A stretch of DNA of 64,000 nt, taken from the NCBI GenBank assembly GCA_002717485.1, contig PBDW01000007.1, positions 62,001 to 126,000 on the forward strand. Reading direction: 5' to 3'. Position numbers and translations under genes: made by a program. Below the pieces are notes generated by a model that searched no databases, had not been told where the DNA came from, and was given only the letters and a program-made list of their open reading frames with translations. The stretch is from Pelagibacteraceae bacterium. Its GTDB lineage: Bacteria > Pseudomonadota > Alphaproteobacteria > HIMB59 > GCA-002718135. Numbering within the stretch: the stretch's first letter is position 1; each line of letters begins with the position of its first letter. Positions 46,163 through 55,423 of the stretch are shown in pieces.

Positions 46163-46923
46163 TAGTTGTTGATTTAGGAAATACAAATATAGTAATAGGT
46201 TTTTTTGATAAATCTAAGCTTAAAAAGATACTTAGATTTGAGACTAAAAAATTTAAATTTAATAAAATATTAATCTTAAATATTCAAAAAGAATTAAAAA
46301 AATATAAATTTAATAAAAATTATCAATTGATTATTCTTGGATCAGTGGTTCCTAGAAAAAATATAGAAATAAAAAAAATTGCAACTAATATCAATTGGAA
46401 AATTATAGACATTAAGGGTAGTAATATCATCTTACCTTTAAAAATAAAATTTTACCCACACAATCATATTGGTGCAGATAGAATAGCAAATTCAGTAGCT
46501 GCTATTAATTATTATTCTAAAAATTGTATTATAGTTGATTTTGGAACCGCAACTACATTTGATATAATTAAAAATGAAACATATATAGGTGGTGTAATTA
46601 CGCCAGGAATAGAATTATCAAACATTATTTTAGGCCAATATGCTGCCAAATTAAAGAAAATCAAAATAAAAAAAATAAAAAATATAATTGGAAGAAATAC
46701 GCTTGAAGCAATGCAAAGTGGTTTTTATTGGGGATATACTGCACTTATTGAAGGAATTCTAAAAAAAATAATCACTAAAGAAAGAAACTATAAACCAGTA
46801 ATAATTTTTACTGGAGGTTTAGCATCTACATACTCTAATGAGTTAAATTATAAAATTATTGAAGATGATAAATTGACATTAAGAGGCTTGTATCATATTG
46901 GGCTATCAAATGTTAAATCATAA
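46159..46923 (+). CDS. coaX: Type III pantothenate kinase
   Basis: CoaX phosphorylates pantothenate, the first committed step of coenzyme A synthesis. The 254-residue protein belongs to the acetate-kinase/Hsp70 fold. It has the N-terminal VVDLGNTNIVIGFF phosphate loop, the central catalytic GADRIANSVAA and IVDFGTATTFD segments, GGVITPGIELS, and FTGGLAS near the C-terminus. It is placed between birA and rnj, as in many Alphaproteobacteria. It overlaps birA by 4 bp and rnj by 14 bp. Confidence 0.93.
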   Translation: MIVVDLGNTNIVIGFFDKSKLKKILRFETKKFKFNKILILNIQKELKKYKFNKNYQLIILGSVVPRKNIEIKKIATNINWKIIDIKGSNIILPLKIKFYPHNHIGADRIANSVAAINYYSKNCIIVDFGTATTFDIIKNETYIGGVITPGIELSNIILGQYAAKLKKIKIKKIKNIIGRNTLEAMQSGFYWGYTALIEGILKKIITKERNYKPVIIFTGGLASTYSNELNYKIIEDDKLTLRGLYHIGLSNVKS

Positions 46924-48586
46924 TATTCTAATAAATTCTGATACAACAAAGGGATTGTACTTTCTCCCTGTTGGCGGTGTTGGAGAAATAGGGGCTAATT
47001 GTTACTTATATTGTTGTGATGATTCTTGGATAATGATTGACCTTGGAATATCATTTGCTGATGATCAATATCCCGGAATTGATCTTCTTGTTCCGAGATT
47101 AGATATTTTAGATTATTTAAAAAATAAACTTAAAGCTATAATTATTAGTCATGCGCATGAAGATCATGCAGGAGCGCTCTCATACTTCACTGATAAAATT
47201 AAATGTCCAATATATGCAACTAATTTTGCTTGTAATATGATTAAGCAAAAAATGAAAGAAAATAAAAAAATTGATTCAATTAAACTAAAAAAAATAGATA
47301 TAAACAAATCTTTAAAATTTAAAAATTTTGAATTAGATTTTATAAGCACTACTCACTCTATACCAGAACCATATGCAATAAGAATTAAAACATCATACGG
47401 CAATATTTTACATACGGCTGATTGGAAAATTGATGATAAACCTGTAATTGGAAATAAATTTGATTCTACACCATTCACAAAATTAGGTGATGAGGGAGTT
47501 TTAGCATTAATAGGTGATTCTACTAATGCACAAATATCAGGGTATTCTAAATCTGAAAATGAAGTTAATAAACATCTCCCTAAGTTATTTTCTAGATATT
47601 CAGGAAGAATCGTTATAACTTGCTTTTCCTCAAATATTGCTAGAATCAAAAGTATTATTAATGCTGCTAAGGAAAATAACAGAAAAGTTTCAATAGCAGG
47701 TAGAAGTATTGACAGAACAATTGAAGCTGCCAGACAAAGCGGCTATTTTGATGAGATTGAGTCAATAATTCATGAAGATAAATTAAAATATGTTTCTAAA
47801 GAGGAATTAGTTATAATTTGTACTGGCAGCCAAGGTGAAAAAAGATCCGCGTTATATAGAATGGCATATAACTCTCACCAACATATCAAACTTGAAAATG
47901 GTGACGTAGTTATTTTTTCATCAAGGGATATTCCTGGAAATGAGAAAAGTATCAATAATTTAAAAAATCTAATTATTAGACAAAAAGTAGATATAGTGAC
48001 TGGCGATGAAGAAATGGTCCACGTTTCAGGACATGGATATGCAGATGAATTAAAGGATATGTATCAATGGACCAGACCTTATGTAGCTGTGCCTGTTCAT
48101 GGTGAATATTTACATTTAGTAGAACATGCAAAAATTGCCCAATCATGTCAGGTTCCTGTAACAAAAATATTAGATAATGGTTTATTATTAAAAATAGCTC
48201 CTAATAAACCAGAAATAATTGAAAAAATAGATACTGGAAAAATGGTTGTAGAAGGTAAAAATATTTATAATTCAGAATCTGATTTTATAAGAGAGAGGAA
48301 GAAATATTCATATGACGGTATATTTATGGTGACCTTATTACTTCATAAGGACAAATCAATTGATAAAAATATTACAATTACTCAATATGGCCTCGCTATC
48401 GATAATATGAAAAATATAATTGATAACTTTAAATTAGAATTTACAAATCAATATATTAATCTAAAAAAAGAAAAGAAATTTGATGATAGCCATATACAGG
48501 CTCTATCAAAAAAGGTTATTAGATCATATTTTAATAGAGAATACAAAAAAAAACCTGAAGTTCAAACTCATATCATACATATTTAA
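46910..48586 (+). CDS. rnj: Ribonuclease J
   Basis: RNase J is a metallo-beta-lactamase/beta-CASP nuclease with endo- and 5'-3' exonuclease activity in RNA processing and decay. I use the ATG at 46910; the track's TTG at 46898 lies deeper in coaX. The roughly 558-residue protein has PVGGVGEIGANCYLY, the zinc-binding HAHEDHAGAL near residue 80, HTADWKID, the beta-CASP domain with CFSSNIARI and CTGSQGE, and the C-terminal HVSGHGYADEL and VHGEYLHL motifs. RNase J alongside RNase E is common in Alphaproteobacteria. Confidence 0.95.
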   Translation: MLNHNILINSDTTKGLYFLPVGGVGEIGANCYLYCCDDSWIMIDLGISFADDQYPGIDLLVPRLDILDYLKNKLKAIIISHAHEDHAGALSYFTDKIKCPIYATNFACNMIKQKMKENKKIDSIKLKKIDINKSLKFKNFELDFISTTHSIPEPYAIRIKTSYGNILHTADWKIDDKPVIGNKFDSTPFTKLGDEGVLALIGDSTNAQISGYSKSENEVNKHLPKLFSRYSGRIVITCFSSNIARIKSIINAAKENNRKVSIAGRSIDRTIEAARQSGYFDEIESIIHEDKLKYVSKEELVIICTGSQGEKRSALYRMAYNSHQHIKLENGDVVIFSSRDIPGNEKSINNLKNLIIRQKVDIVTGDEEMVHVSGHGYADELKDMYQWTRPYVAVPVHGEYLHLVEHAKIAQSCQVPVTKILDNGLLLKIAPNKPEIIEKIDTGKMVVEGKNIYNSESDFIRERKKYSYDGIFMVTLLLHKDKSIDKNITITQYGLAIDNMKNIIDNFKLEFTNQYINLKKEKKFDDSHIQALSKKVIRSYFNREYKKKPEVQTHIIHI

Positions 48587-48643
48587 TTTCAATATTTTAT
48601 ATATTGTATTGTTATGATTATTGAATTAGATTAAATTTTTATA

Positions 48644-49951
48644 ATGAAATATTCTCTTTATTTTGCACCAACTTCAAAAGATGTTCCTAGTGAAGCCGAA
48701 ATAATTTCTCATAAATTAATGATAAGATCTGGAATGATTAAACAATCAAGCGCAGGTATATACTCTTGGTTACCTTTAGGATTTAACGTCCTCAAAAAAA
48801 TTGAGCATATAGTAAGAAAAGAGCAAGAAAAGGCTGGAGCAGTTGAACTGCTAATGCCAACAATGCAATCTGCAGATTTATGGATCAAATCTGGAAGATA
48901 TGATGATTATGGTAAAGAAATGTTAAGAATACAGGATAGGTCCAGTAGACAAATGTTATATGGACCTACAAATGAAGAATTGATTACAGAAATTTTCAGA
49001 TCTTATATAAATTCATATAAAGATCTTCCAAAAAACTTATTTCATATACAGTGGAAATTCCGCGATGAATTAAGACCAAGATTTGGAGTTATGAGAGGAA
49101 GAGAGTTTTTAATGAAAGACAATTATTCTTTTGATTTAACTTTCGAAGAAGCTAAAAAATCATATAATAACATGTATAGATGTTATTTAAAAACTTTTCT
49201 AAAATTAGGATTAACACCCATTGTTCTTAGAGCTGAGTCGGGTGCTATAGGTGGTAACTTAAGTCACGAATTCCAGATATTAGCAAAAACAGGAGAAAGT
49301 ACATTATATTATGATAAAGAATTAGAGAATATTGATCCGTCAAAAGCTAATATTGAAAAATTACAAGATTATTATGCCGCTGTTGATGATCAACATAACC
49401 CATCAGAATGTCCTATAAATGAAAAACAATTAAAAATATCCAAAGGTATTGAAGTTGGCCATATTTTTTATTTTGGAACAAAGTATTCTGAGAAATTAAG
49501 TGCATTGGTTCAAACAAGTGATGGAAAAAATGTACCTGTTGAAATGGGATCATATGGAATAGGGGTTTCAAGATTAGTTGGTGCAATAATAGAAGCTTTT
49601 CATGATTCAAAAGGAATTATTTGGCCTGATCAAGTCGCACCATTTTATGTATCAATTCTAAATCTTAATACTAAGGATTTAAAATGTAATCAGGAATCTG
49701 AAAAAATGTATTCTAATCTTTGTAATATCAACATTGAAACACTTTATGATGATAGAGATATTGCAGCAGGCTCCAAATTTTCAGATCATGATTTAATAGG
49801 CATTCCCTATAAAATAATAATTGGTCCAAGGGATATTAAAGAAGGAAGAGTCGAAATTGAAAATAGAAAAACAGGTAAAAAAAATAAATTGTCAATCGAA
49901 GAAGCTCTAAATTATATTATAAAAAAATCAAAGGATTCTCAAAAATTGTGA
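48644..49951 (+). CDS. proS: Prolyl-tRNA synthetase, short form
   Basis: ProS charges tRNA-Pro. At 435 residues it is the short bacterial form found in many Alphaproteobacteria: the roughly 180-residue INS editing domain that sits between motifs 2 and 3 in E. coli ProS is missing. Class-II motif 1 (GAVELLMPTMQSADLW), motif 2 (FRDELRPRFGVMRGREFLMKDNYSFD) and motif 3 (GSYGIGVSRLVGAI) are all clear, with the anticodon-binding domain at the C-terminus (DDRDIAAGSKFSDHDLIGIPY). Mis-charged Ala must be cleared by a separate enzyme, if at all. The spacer upstream (57 bp) may hold its promoter. Confidence 0.95.
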   Translation: MKYSLYFAPTSKDVPSEAEIISHKLMIRSGMIKQSSAGIYSWLPLGFNVLKKIEHIVRKEQEKAGAVELLMPTMQSADLWIKSGRYDDYGKEMLRIQDRSSRQMLYGPTNEELITEIFRSYINSYKDLPKNLFHIQWKFRDELRPRFGVMRGREFLMKDNYSFDLTFEEAKKSYNNMYRCYLKTFLKLGLTPIVLRAESGAIGGNLSHEFQILAKTGESTLYYDKELENIDPSKANIEKLQDYYAAVDDQHNPSECPINEKQLKISKGIEVGHIFYFGTKYSEKLSALVQTSDGKNVPVEMGSYGIGVSRLVGAIIEAFHDSKGIIWPDQVAPFYVSILNLNTKDLKCNQESEKMYSNLCNINIETLYDDRDIAAGSKFSDHDLIGIPYKIIIGPRDIKEGRVEIENRKTGKKNKLSIEEALNYIIKKSKDSQKL

Positions 49952-51204
49952 TACAAAATTTTGAGTATATCCTTTTTAAAAGATTCTTTTTTTCAAAAAA
50001 AAATGAAGGATTAGTTTCTATCATTTCTTGGTTTTCTTTTATAGGCATAGCGATAGGTGTGTCAGTCTTGATTATTGTGATGTCTGTTATGAATGGTTTT
50101 AGAGATGAATTGATTAAAAGAATTATTGGAATTAATGGTCATATAAATATTTATTCATCTTCTGGAGTTATTAATTATAATGATTATAAATTGATTAAAT
50201 CTAATCCTTCATTATCCGATCTTCAATTTAATGCTATTGTCGAACTTCAAGGTTTAATAATTGCTGATGAAAAATCTAAAGGTGTATTTATAAGAGGTAT
50301 GAAAAGTACAGATTTAAAGAATAAAAATAATTTTTCATCTAAAATTAAATATGGAAGATTCTATAAAGATGAATTAAATGAAATGATTATAGGTGAAGAA
50401 CTGGCAAGAATCTTAAATATTACAATTTATGATAAAATTAAAATTGCAATTCCAAAAACTGATAAAACTATATTTGGTAATATACCAAGATTTAAAACGA
50501 TGACTGTTTCTGGAATATTTGACGTTGATATGTACGAATATGATTCCTCTTTTGTTTATATCCCTACTGAAATTGCTCAAAATTTACTACTATTAGAGTA
50601 TTCAGAAATTAATAATATAGAAATTTTTACCAAAAATGCTGATTTAGTTGATGATAATTTAAAATTATTAACAAATTCTATTCTAGTTAACAAGTTTAAT
50701 AATCTTTATCCTGTGACCTGGAAGGACCGAAATAAAAATTTCATTGAAGCCCTTAAAACAGAAAGGAATGTAATGTTTTTAATATTATTATTAATAATTT
50801 TAATTGCATCTTTAAATATTATTTCTGGGTTAGTAATTTTTGTAAAAGACAAAAATAAAGAAATAGGAATTTTACGTACTATGGGTATGTCCAGATTTAG
50901 TGTTATGAAAATATTCTTTTTAATTGGTTCGACAATAGGTATAATTGGTACCATCATTGGTGTTTTATTTGGAATATTATTTTGTATTAATATAACAAGA
51001 ATACAAGGTTTTTTAGAAAATCTATTTAATGCAAATTTATTTTCATCTGAAATATATTATCTTTCTTCACTACCTGCAAGAATTGATTATTTTGAAGTAA
51101 TGTTAATTGCTATTTTAGGTTTATTATTAACATTTTTATCAACTATTTATCCGGCTTTAAAATCTTCTAAAATTAATCCAATAGAGGTTATTAGAAATGA
51201 ATAA
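49948..51204 (+). CDS. lolC: Lipoprotein-releasing ABC transporter permease LolC/LolE
   Basis: This permease works with LolD to release mature lipoproteins from the inner membrane to the carrier LolA. The 418-residue protein starts with GTG overlapping the proS stop. It has one N-terminal membrane helix (WFSFIGIAIGVSVLIIVMSVMNGF), a large MacB-like periplasmic domain (about 50-265) and three C-terminal helices of the FtsX family (MFLILLLIILIASLNIISGLVIF onward), with GILRTMGMSRFSVMKIFF as the coupling loop. Only one permease gene is present, as in other Alphaproteobacteria, so it probably forms a homodimer. It overlaps lolD by 8 bp. Confidence 0.92.
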   Translation: MIQNFEYILFKRFFFSKKNEGLVSIISWFSFIGIAIGVSVLIIVMSVMNGFRDELIKRIIGINGHINIYSSSGVINYNDYKLIKSNPSLSDLQFNAIVELQGLIIADEKSKGVFIRGMKSTDLKNKNNFSSKIKYGRFYKDELNEMIIGEELARILNITIYDKIKIAIPKTDKTIFGNIPRFKTMTVSGIFDVDMYEYDSSFVYIPTEIAQNLLLLEYSEINNIEIFTKNADLVDDNLKLLTNSILVNKFNNLYPVTWKDRNKNFIEALKTERNVMFLILLLIILIASLNIISGLVIFVKDKNKEIGILRTMGMSRFSVMKIFFLIGSTIGIIGTIIGVLFGILFCINITRIQGFLENLFNANLFSSEIYYLSSLPARIDYFEVMLIAILGLLLTFLSTIYPALKSSKINPIEVIRNE

Positions 51205-51877
51205 CTTAATTTCAATAAAGAAACTAAATAAATCATATAACAACGCAGGTTCTTCAATTAATGTTTTAAAAGATATTGACCTAGAAATTAAGATTGGTGA
51301 TTTTTTATCTATTGTGGGACCTTCTGGTTCAGGAAAAACAACATTATTAAATATTATTGGCACATTAGATAATTTTCAAGAAGGCATTTTCTTTTTTGAT
51401 GGTATTAACATTTTAAAATTAAATGAAAATCAAAAAAATGTTTTAAGAAATACGAATATTGGATTTATTCATCAGTTTCACTATTTGATCCATGAACTTT
51501 CAAGTATTGAAAATGTGATTTTACCTCTTTTAATAGCAAAAAAAAATTATAAAAAATCAATTATTGATTCCACATTAATTTTAGAGGAATTTGGACTAAA
51601 AGATAAAATAAATGTTAAAACTAAGTTTTTATCTGGAGGTGAGCAACAAAGAGTTTCAATTGCAAGAGCTATGGTAAATAAGCCAAAATTAATAATAGCA
51701 GATGAAATGACTGGTAATTTAGATGAAAAAAATTCAGAAAATGTATTTAATTTTTTTATTGAAAAAGCAAAATCAGTAAATCAGGCAGTTATTTTTGTTA
51801 CTCACAATTTAAAATTGGCTTCATTAGCTAAATCTAAATATAAACTTGAAAATGGTTTTTTGAACGAATACAATTAA
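51197..51877 (+). CDS. lolD: Lipoprotein-releasing ABC transporter ATPase
   Basis: LolD powers lipoprotein release by LolC. The 226-residue ABC ATPase has Walker A GPSGSGKTTLLN near residues 40-51, a Q-loop region GFIHQFHYLIHELSS with the LolD-specific HQFHYLLPEF-like sequence, the signature LSGGEQQRVSIARAM, Walker B KLIIADEMTGNLDEKNS, and the switch His in VTHNLKLAS. The HQFHYL motif separates it from other MacB/FtsE-like ATPases. It sits between lolC and dnaE with a 3-bp gap. Confidence 0.94.
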   Translation: MNNLISIKKLNKSYNNAGSSINVLKDIDLEIKIGDFLSIVGPSGSGKTTLLNIIGTLDNFQEGIFFFDGINILKLNENQKNVLRNTNIGFIHQFHYLIHELSSIENVILPLLIAKKNYKKSIIDSTLILEEFGLKDKINVKTKFLSGGEQQRVSIARAMVNKPKLIIADEMTGNLDEKNSENVFNFFIEKAKSVNQAVIFVTHNLKLASLAKSKYKLENGFLNEYN

Positions 51878-51880
51878 TAA

Positions 51881-54800
51881 ATGAATGACAAACCATTTAT
51901 TCACCTAAGAACACAATCATCCTATTCACTTTCAGAAAGCGCAATTAAGATAGATAAACTTGTTGAAATGACAAAAGATTTTAATATGCCAGCTGTTGCA
52001 CTTACAGATAATAATAATATGTTTGGTGCTTTAGAATTTAGTATAAAATCCTCAAATAAAGGTATTCAACCAATAATAGGAACAACAATTAATTTATTTA
52101 TTAATGACTTACATAACATTAATAATAATATAAATATTAATCAAGTAACACTGTTGGCAAAAAATCAAATAGGTTATACTAACCTGTTACATCTTTCATC
52201 TAAAAGCCACATTGAAAATAGTCATAATATGCCAGGCTTATTTTTAAAAGATATAATAAACTATAAGGAAGGTTTGATTATTTATTTAGGAGGATCACAT
52301 AATCCTATAATTCAATATCTTGAAAAAAATAAAATTGAAAGAATGAATGATTTAATTTCAACTTTAAAAAATGAATTTAAAGATAATTTACTTTTTGAAA
52401 TTCAAAGAATTCAAAATAATGATTTTGAAAAATTTGAGGATAATTTAATTAACTTATCAATTGAGAAAAAAATCCCTCTAATTGCAACAAATAATGTACA
52501 GTATCCAGATGAAGAATACTTTGAATCACATGACTCATTAATATGTATTGCCGAAAAAACAAAATTAGTTCATGAAAAACGAAAAAAATCTAATCCAAAC
52601 TTGTACTTCAAATCTTCTGAAGATATGTATGAATTATTTAAAGATATACCTCAAGCTCTTGAAAATACTTTGCTTGTGGCACAAAAATGTAATTATTTTC
52701 CTCTTTCAAAAAAACCAAAACTACCAAAATATGAAACTAATAATCAATTCAACGAAAAAGAAGAACTGATAGATAAATCAACTAAAGGACTTGATAAAAG
52801 AATTAAATATAATTCTAAATTTACTAAGGAAAAAATAGATATTTATAAGAAAAGATTGGAATATGAATTAAGAGTTATTAACGATATGGGATTTGCTGGA
52901 TATTTTCTAATTGTTTCAGATTTTATCAAATGGGCTAAAAACAATAATATACCTGTTGGACCTGGAAGGGGATCTGGAGCCGGATCTCTAGTTGCCTGGT
53001 CCCTTACTATTACTGATTTAGATCCCATAAATTATGGCTTAATTTTTGAAAGATTTTTAAATCCTGAGAGAATTTCATTACCTGATTTTGATATTGATTT
53101 TTGTCAAGATCGAAGAGATGAAGTAATTGACTATGTTGAAAAAAAATACGGAAAGAACTCAGTTGCTAGAATAATTACTTTTGGAACATTATCATCTAGA
53201 GCAGTTATTAGGGATTTGGGTAGAGTTCATGATATTCCATATCTTGAAGTTGATAGGTTTTCAAAAATGATTCCTTATAATCCTGCAAACCCAATAACTT
53301 TATCTAAATCTATAGAGATTGAACCTTCATTAAAAAGAGCAATAAATAATGATGAAAGACTAAAATTAGTAATTGATCAAGGTTTAAAACTTGAAGGTCT
53401 TTACAGGCATGCATCCACTCATGCTGCAGGAGTTGTTATAAGTGATACTAATTTGCAAAAAGAAATACCTCTTTATAAAGATCCAAAAACTCAAAAAATA
53501 AATACTCAATTTTCAATGACATACGTGGAATTATCCGGTCTTATAAAATTTGATTTTTTAGGCTTAACAACTTTAACAATAATTAATCAAGCTACAAAAT
53601 TAATTAACAAATCAAACAAAGAATTTGACATAAATATGATACCACTTGACGATAAAAAAACATTTGAAATGTTAAGCTATGGAAAAACTGCTGGAGTTTT
53701 CCAATTGGAAAGTTCAGGTATGAAAGATGTGTTAAAAAGATTAAAACCAGACCGTTTTGAGGAAATTATAGCTGTAGTTGCACTTTTTAGACCTGGTCCA
53801 ATGGATAATATACCATCATACTGCAATAGAAAACATAAGATAGAATCAATCGATTATCTACATCCTTTATTAGAGCCAGCTTTAAAAGAAACATACGGTA
53901 TTATTGTATATCAAGAGCAAGTTTTACAAATTGCTCAAATACTATCAGGATATTCATTAGGTGAAGCAGATATTTTAAGAAAGGCTATGGGAAAAAAAAT
54001 AACAAAGGAAATGAAGGCTCAGAAAGATAAATTTATTCAAGGTGCTATAAATAAAGGACTTAGCTCTAATCAAGCATCAACAATATTCGAGCTAGTTGAT
54101 AAATTTGCTGGATATGGATTTAATAAATGCCACGCTGCTGGTTATGCTTTAATTGCTTACCAAACTGCTTATCTTAAGAATCATTTTACTGAAGAATTTT
54201 TAGTTTCTTCTATGAATTTATCAATTAATAAAACTGAAAATCTTGTAATGTTTAAAAAAGAAATTGATGAACTTAAAATCAAACTTTTAAAACCTGATAT
54301 AAATAAATCTGAATCAGAGTTTTCAATAGAAATGGATAAAGATAATAGAAAGTGTATAAGATTTGGATTAGCAGGCATAAAGGGTGTTGGTTTTAATGCT
54401 ATGATAAATCTTGTGAATGAAAGAAAACTTAATGGAAGTTTTAAAAATGTCATAGATTTTGTTTCAAGATTAAAAAGTGATGTTATTAATAAAAAACAGT
54501 TAGAAAAATTAATTCAGTCAGGATCATTTGATTCTATAGAATCTAATAGATGCTATTTATTTGAGAATGTAACTAATCTTATAGATATATCCAATTCACT
54601 AACTCAAAATAAAAATCAAACATCTTTATTTAAATATGATTCTAATGATTATATAAAAAATCTTAAAAATTACAATGAATGGAATATGACAACAAAACTT
54701 AAATATGAATTTGAAGTTATAGGTTATTATTTGTCTAGTCATCCACTATCACTCTATTCAAAACAAGTTCTTAATTTACTTGAAATAAAATCATATGAAC

Positions 54801-55315
54801 AAGTATTGAATGAGAATAAATTTATTAGAGGTAAAATTGCTGGTTCAGTTTTAGATATAAAAGAAAGAACTTCAAAAGACGGAAACAAATATGCTTTTGT
54901 TGCGGTTTCTGATAGTACCCAGCATTTTGAATTAACCATATTTGGCGATACTTTAAGAAGTTACAGTAATTTGTTAGAAGCCGGAAATACTTTACTATTC
55001 GATATAGATTTGTCATCCAATAAAGATAGGGGAGAAAGATTAATAATTAGAAAAATTCAATCCTTAAGAGAGTATATACTGGGAAAGAATTTTGAACATT
55101 GTATATATTTAGATTCAATTAAAGATTTAGAATTAATTAAGAATTATATAGTCGAAAAAAAGTCCAATAATGATAAAATTTATATTTCAATAAAAAAAAA
55201 CAATCTAAATGTGAAGCTGTCTTTACCTGATCAATTATCTATTTCTGATTTTAATGAAATGGATGATATTCTTAGCTCTAAGAATATAATAAAAACAACA
55301 AATATTATTAATTAA
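51881..55315 (+). CDS. dnaE: DNA polymerase III alpha subunit
   Basis: DnaE is the replicative polymerase subunit. The 1144-residue protein starts with the PHP domain (FIHLRTQSSYSLSESAIKI, VALTDNNNMFGALEF) and has the palm catalytic site PDFDIDFCQDRRDEVIDYV near residue 400, where two Asp bind metal. VGPGRGSGAGSLVAW, HAAGVVIS and FRPGPMDNIPSYCNRK in the thumb/fingers and the helix-hairpin-helix region follow. An OB-fold domain lies near 980-1060 (IRGKIAGSVLDIKERTSKDG). The PHP metal ligands look partly replaced (LRTQS where polymerases with an active PHP site have LHxHS). It is closely linked to lolD; rpsB has its own promoter. Confidence 0.96.
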   Translation: MNDKPFIHLRTQSSYSLSESAIKIDKLVEMTKDFNMPAVALTDNNNMFGALEFSIKSSNKGIQPIIGTTINLFINDLHNINNNININQVTLLAKNQIGYTNLLHLSSKSHIENSHNMPGLFLKDIINYKEGLIIYLGGSHNPIIQYLEKNKIERMNDLISTLKNEFKDNLLFEIQRIQNNDFEKFEDNLINLSIEKKIPLIATNNVQYPDEEYFESHDSLICIAEKTKLVHEKRKKSNPNLYFKSSEDMYELFKDIPQALENTLLVAQKCNYFPLSKKPKLPKYETNNQFNEKEELIDKSTKGLDKRIKYNSKFTKEKIDIYKKRLEYELRVINDMGFAGYFLIVSDFIKWAKNNNIPVGPGRGSGAGSLVAWSLTITDLDPINYGLIFERFLNPERISLPDFDIDFCQDRRDEVIDYVEKKYGKNSVARIITFGTLSSRAVIRDLGRVHDIPYLEVDRFSKMIPYNPANPITLSKSIEIEPSLKRAINNDERLKLVIDQGLKLEGLYRHASTHAAGVVISDTNLQKEIPLYKDPKTQKINTQFSMTYVELSGLIKFDFLGLTTLTIINQATKLINKSNKEFDINMIPLDDKKTFEMLSYGKTAGVFQLESSGMKDVLKRLKPDRFEEIIAVVALFRPGPMDNIPSYCNRKHKIESIDYLHPLLEPALKETYGIIVYQEQVLQIAQILSGYSLGEADILRKAMGKKITKEMKAQKDKFIQGAINKGLSSNQASTIFELVDKFAGYGFNKCHAAGYALIAYQTAYLKNHFTEEFLVSSMNLSINKTENLVMFKKEIDELKIKLLKPDINKSESEFSIEMDKDNRKCIRFGLAGIKGVGFNAMINLVNERKLNGSFKNVIDFVSRLKSDVINKKQLEKLIQSGSFDSIESNRCYLFENVTNLIDISNSLTQNKNQTSLFKYDSNDYIKNLKNYNEWNMTTKLKYEFEVIGYYLSSHPLSLYSKQVLNLLEIKSYEQVLNENKFIRGKIAGSVLDIKERTSKDGNKYAFVAVSDSTQHFELTIFGDTLRSYSNLLEAGNTLLFDIDLSSNKDRGERLIIRKIQSLREYILGKNFEHCIYLDSIKDLELIKNYIVEKKSNNDKIYISIKKNNLNVKLSLPDQLSISDFNEMDDILSSKNIIKTTNIIN

Positions 55316-55324
55316 TACTTGAAT

Positions 55325-55352
55325 TTGACTTTTTTTTTAATATAGATATATC
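55325..55352 (+). promoter_or_regulatory. Sigma-70-type promoter of rpsB-tsf
   Basis: TTGACT (55325-55330), a 16-bp spacer rich in T, and TATATC (55347-55352) lie just after the dnaE stop and before the structured rpsB leader. The -35 box is one base off consensus. Confidence 0.5.
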
Positions 55353-55368
55353 CAATTTAAAATTCGCA

Positions 55369-55417
55369 CACAGAAAAATTCCGGTGCTCGTAATTTTCTG
55401 TGGAGGAACAACCGGAG
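55369..55417 (+). promoter_or_regulatory. rpsB leader pseudoknot, likely S2 autoregulatory RNA
   Basis: A perfect nine-pair stem forms between CACAGAAAA (55369-55377) and TTTTCTGTG (55394-55402). Its loop contains TCCGGT (55380-55385), which is fully complementary to ACCGGA (55411-55416) downstream, giving an H-type pseudoknot. The downstream strand contains the Shine-Dalgarno GGAG (55414-55417), six bases before the rpsB ATG, so the pseudoknot would hide it. Ribosomal protein S2 leaders with regulatory pseudoknots are known in Proteobacteria. Repression by S2 here is inferred. Confidence 0.72.
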
Positions 55418-55423
55418 TAAAAT

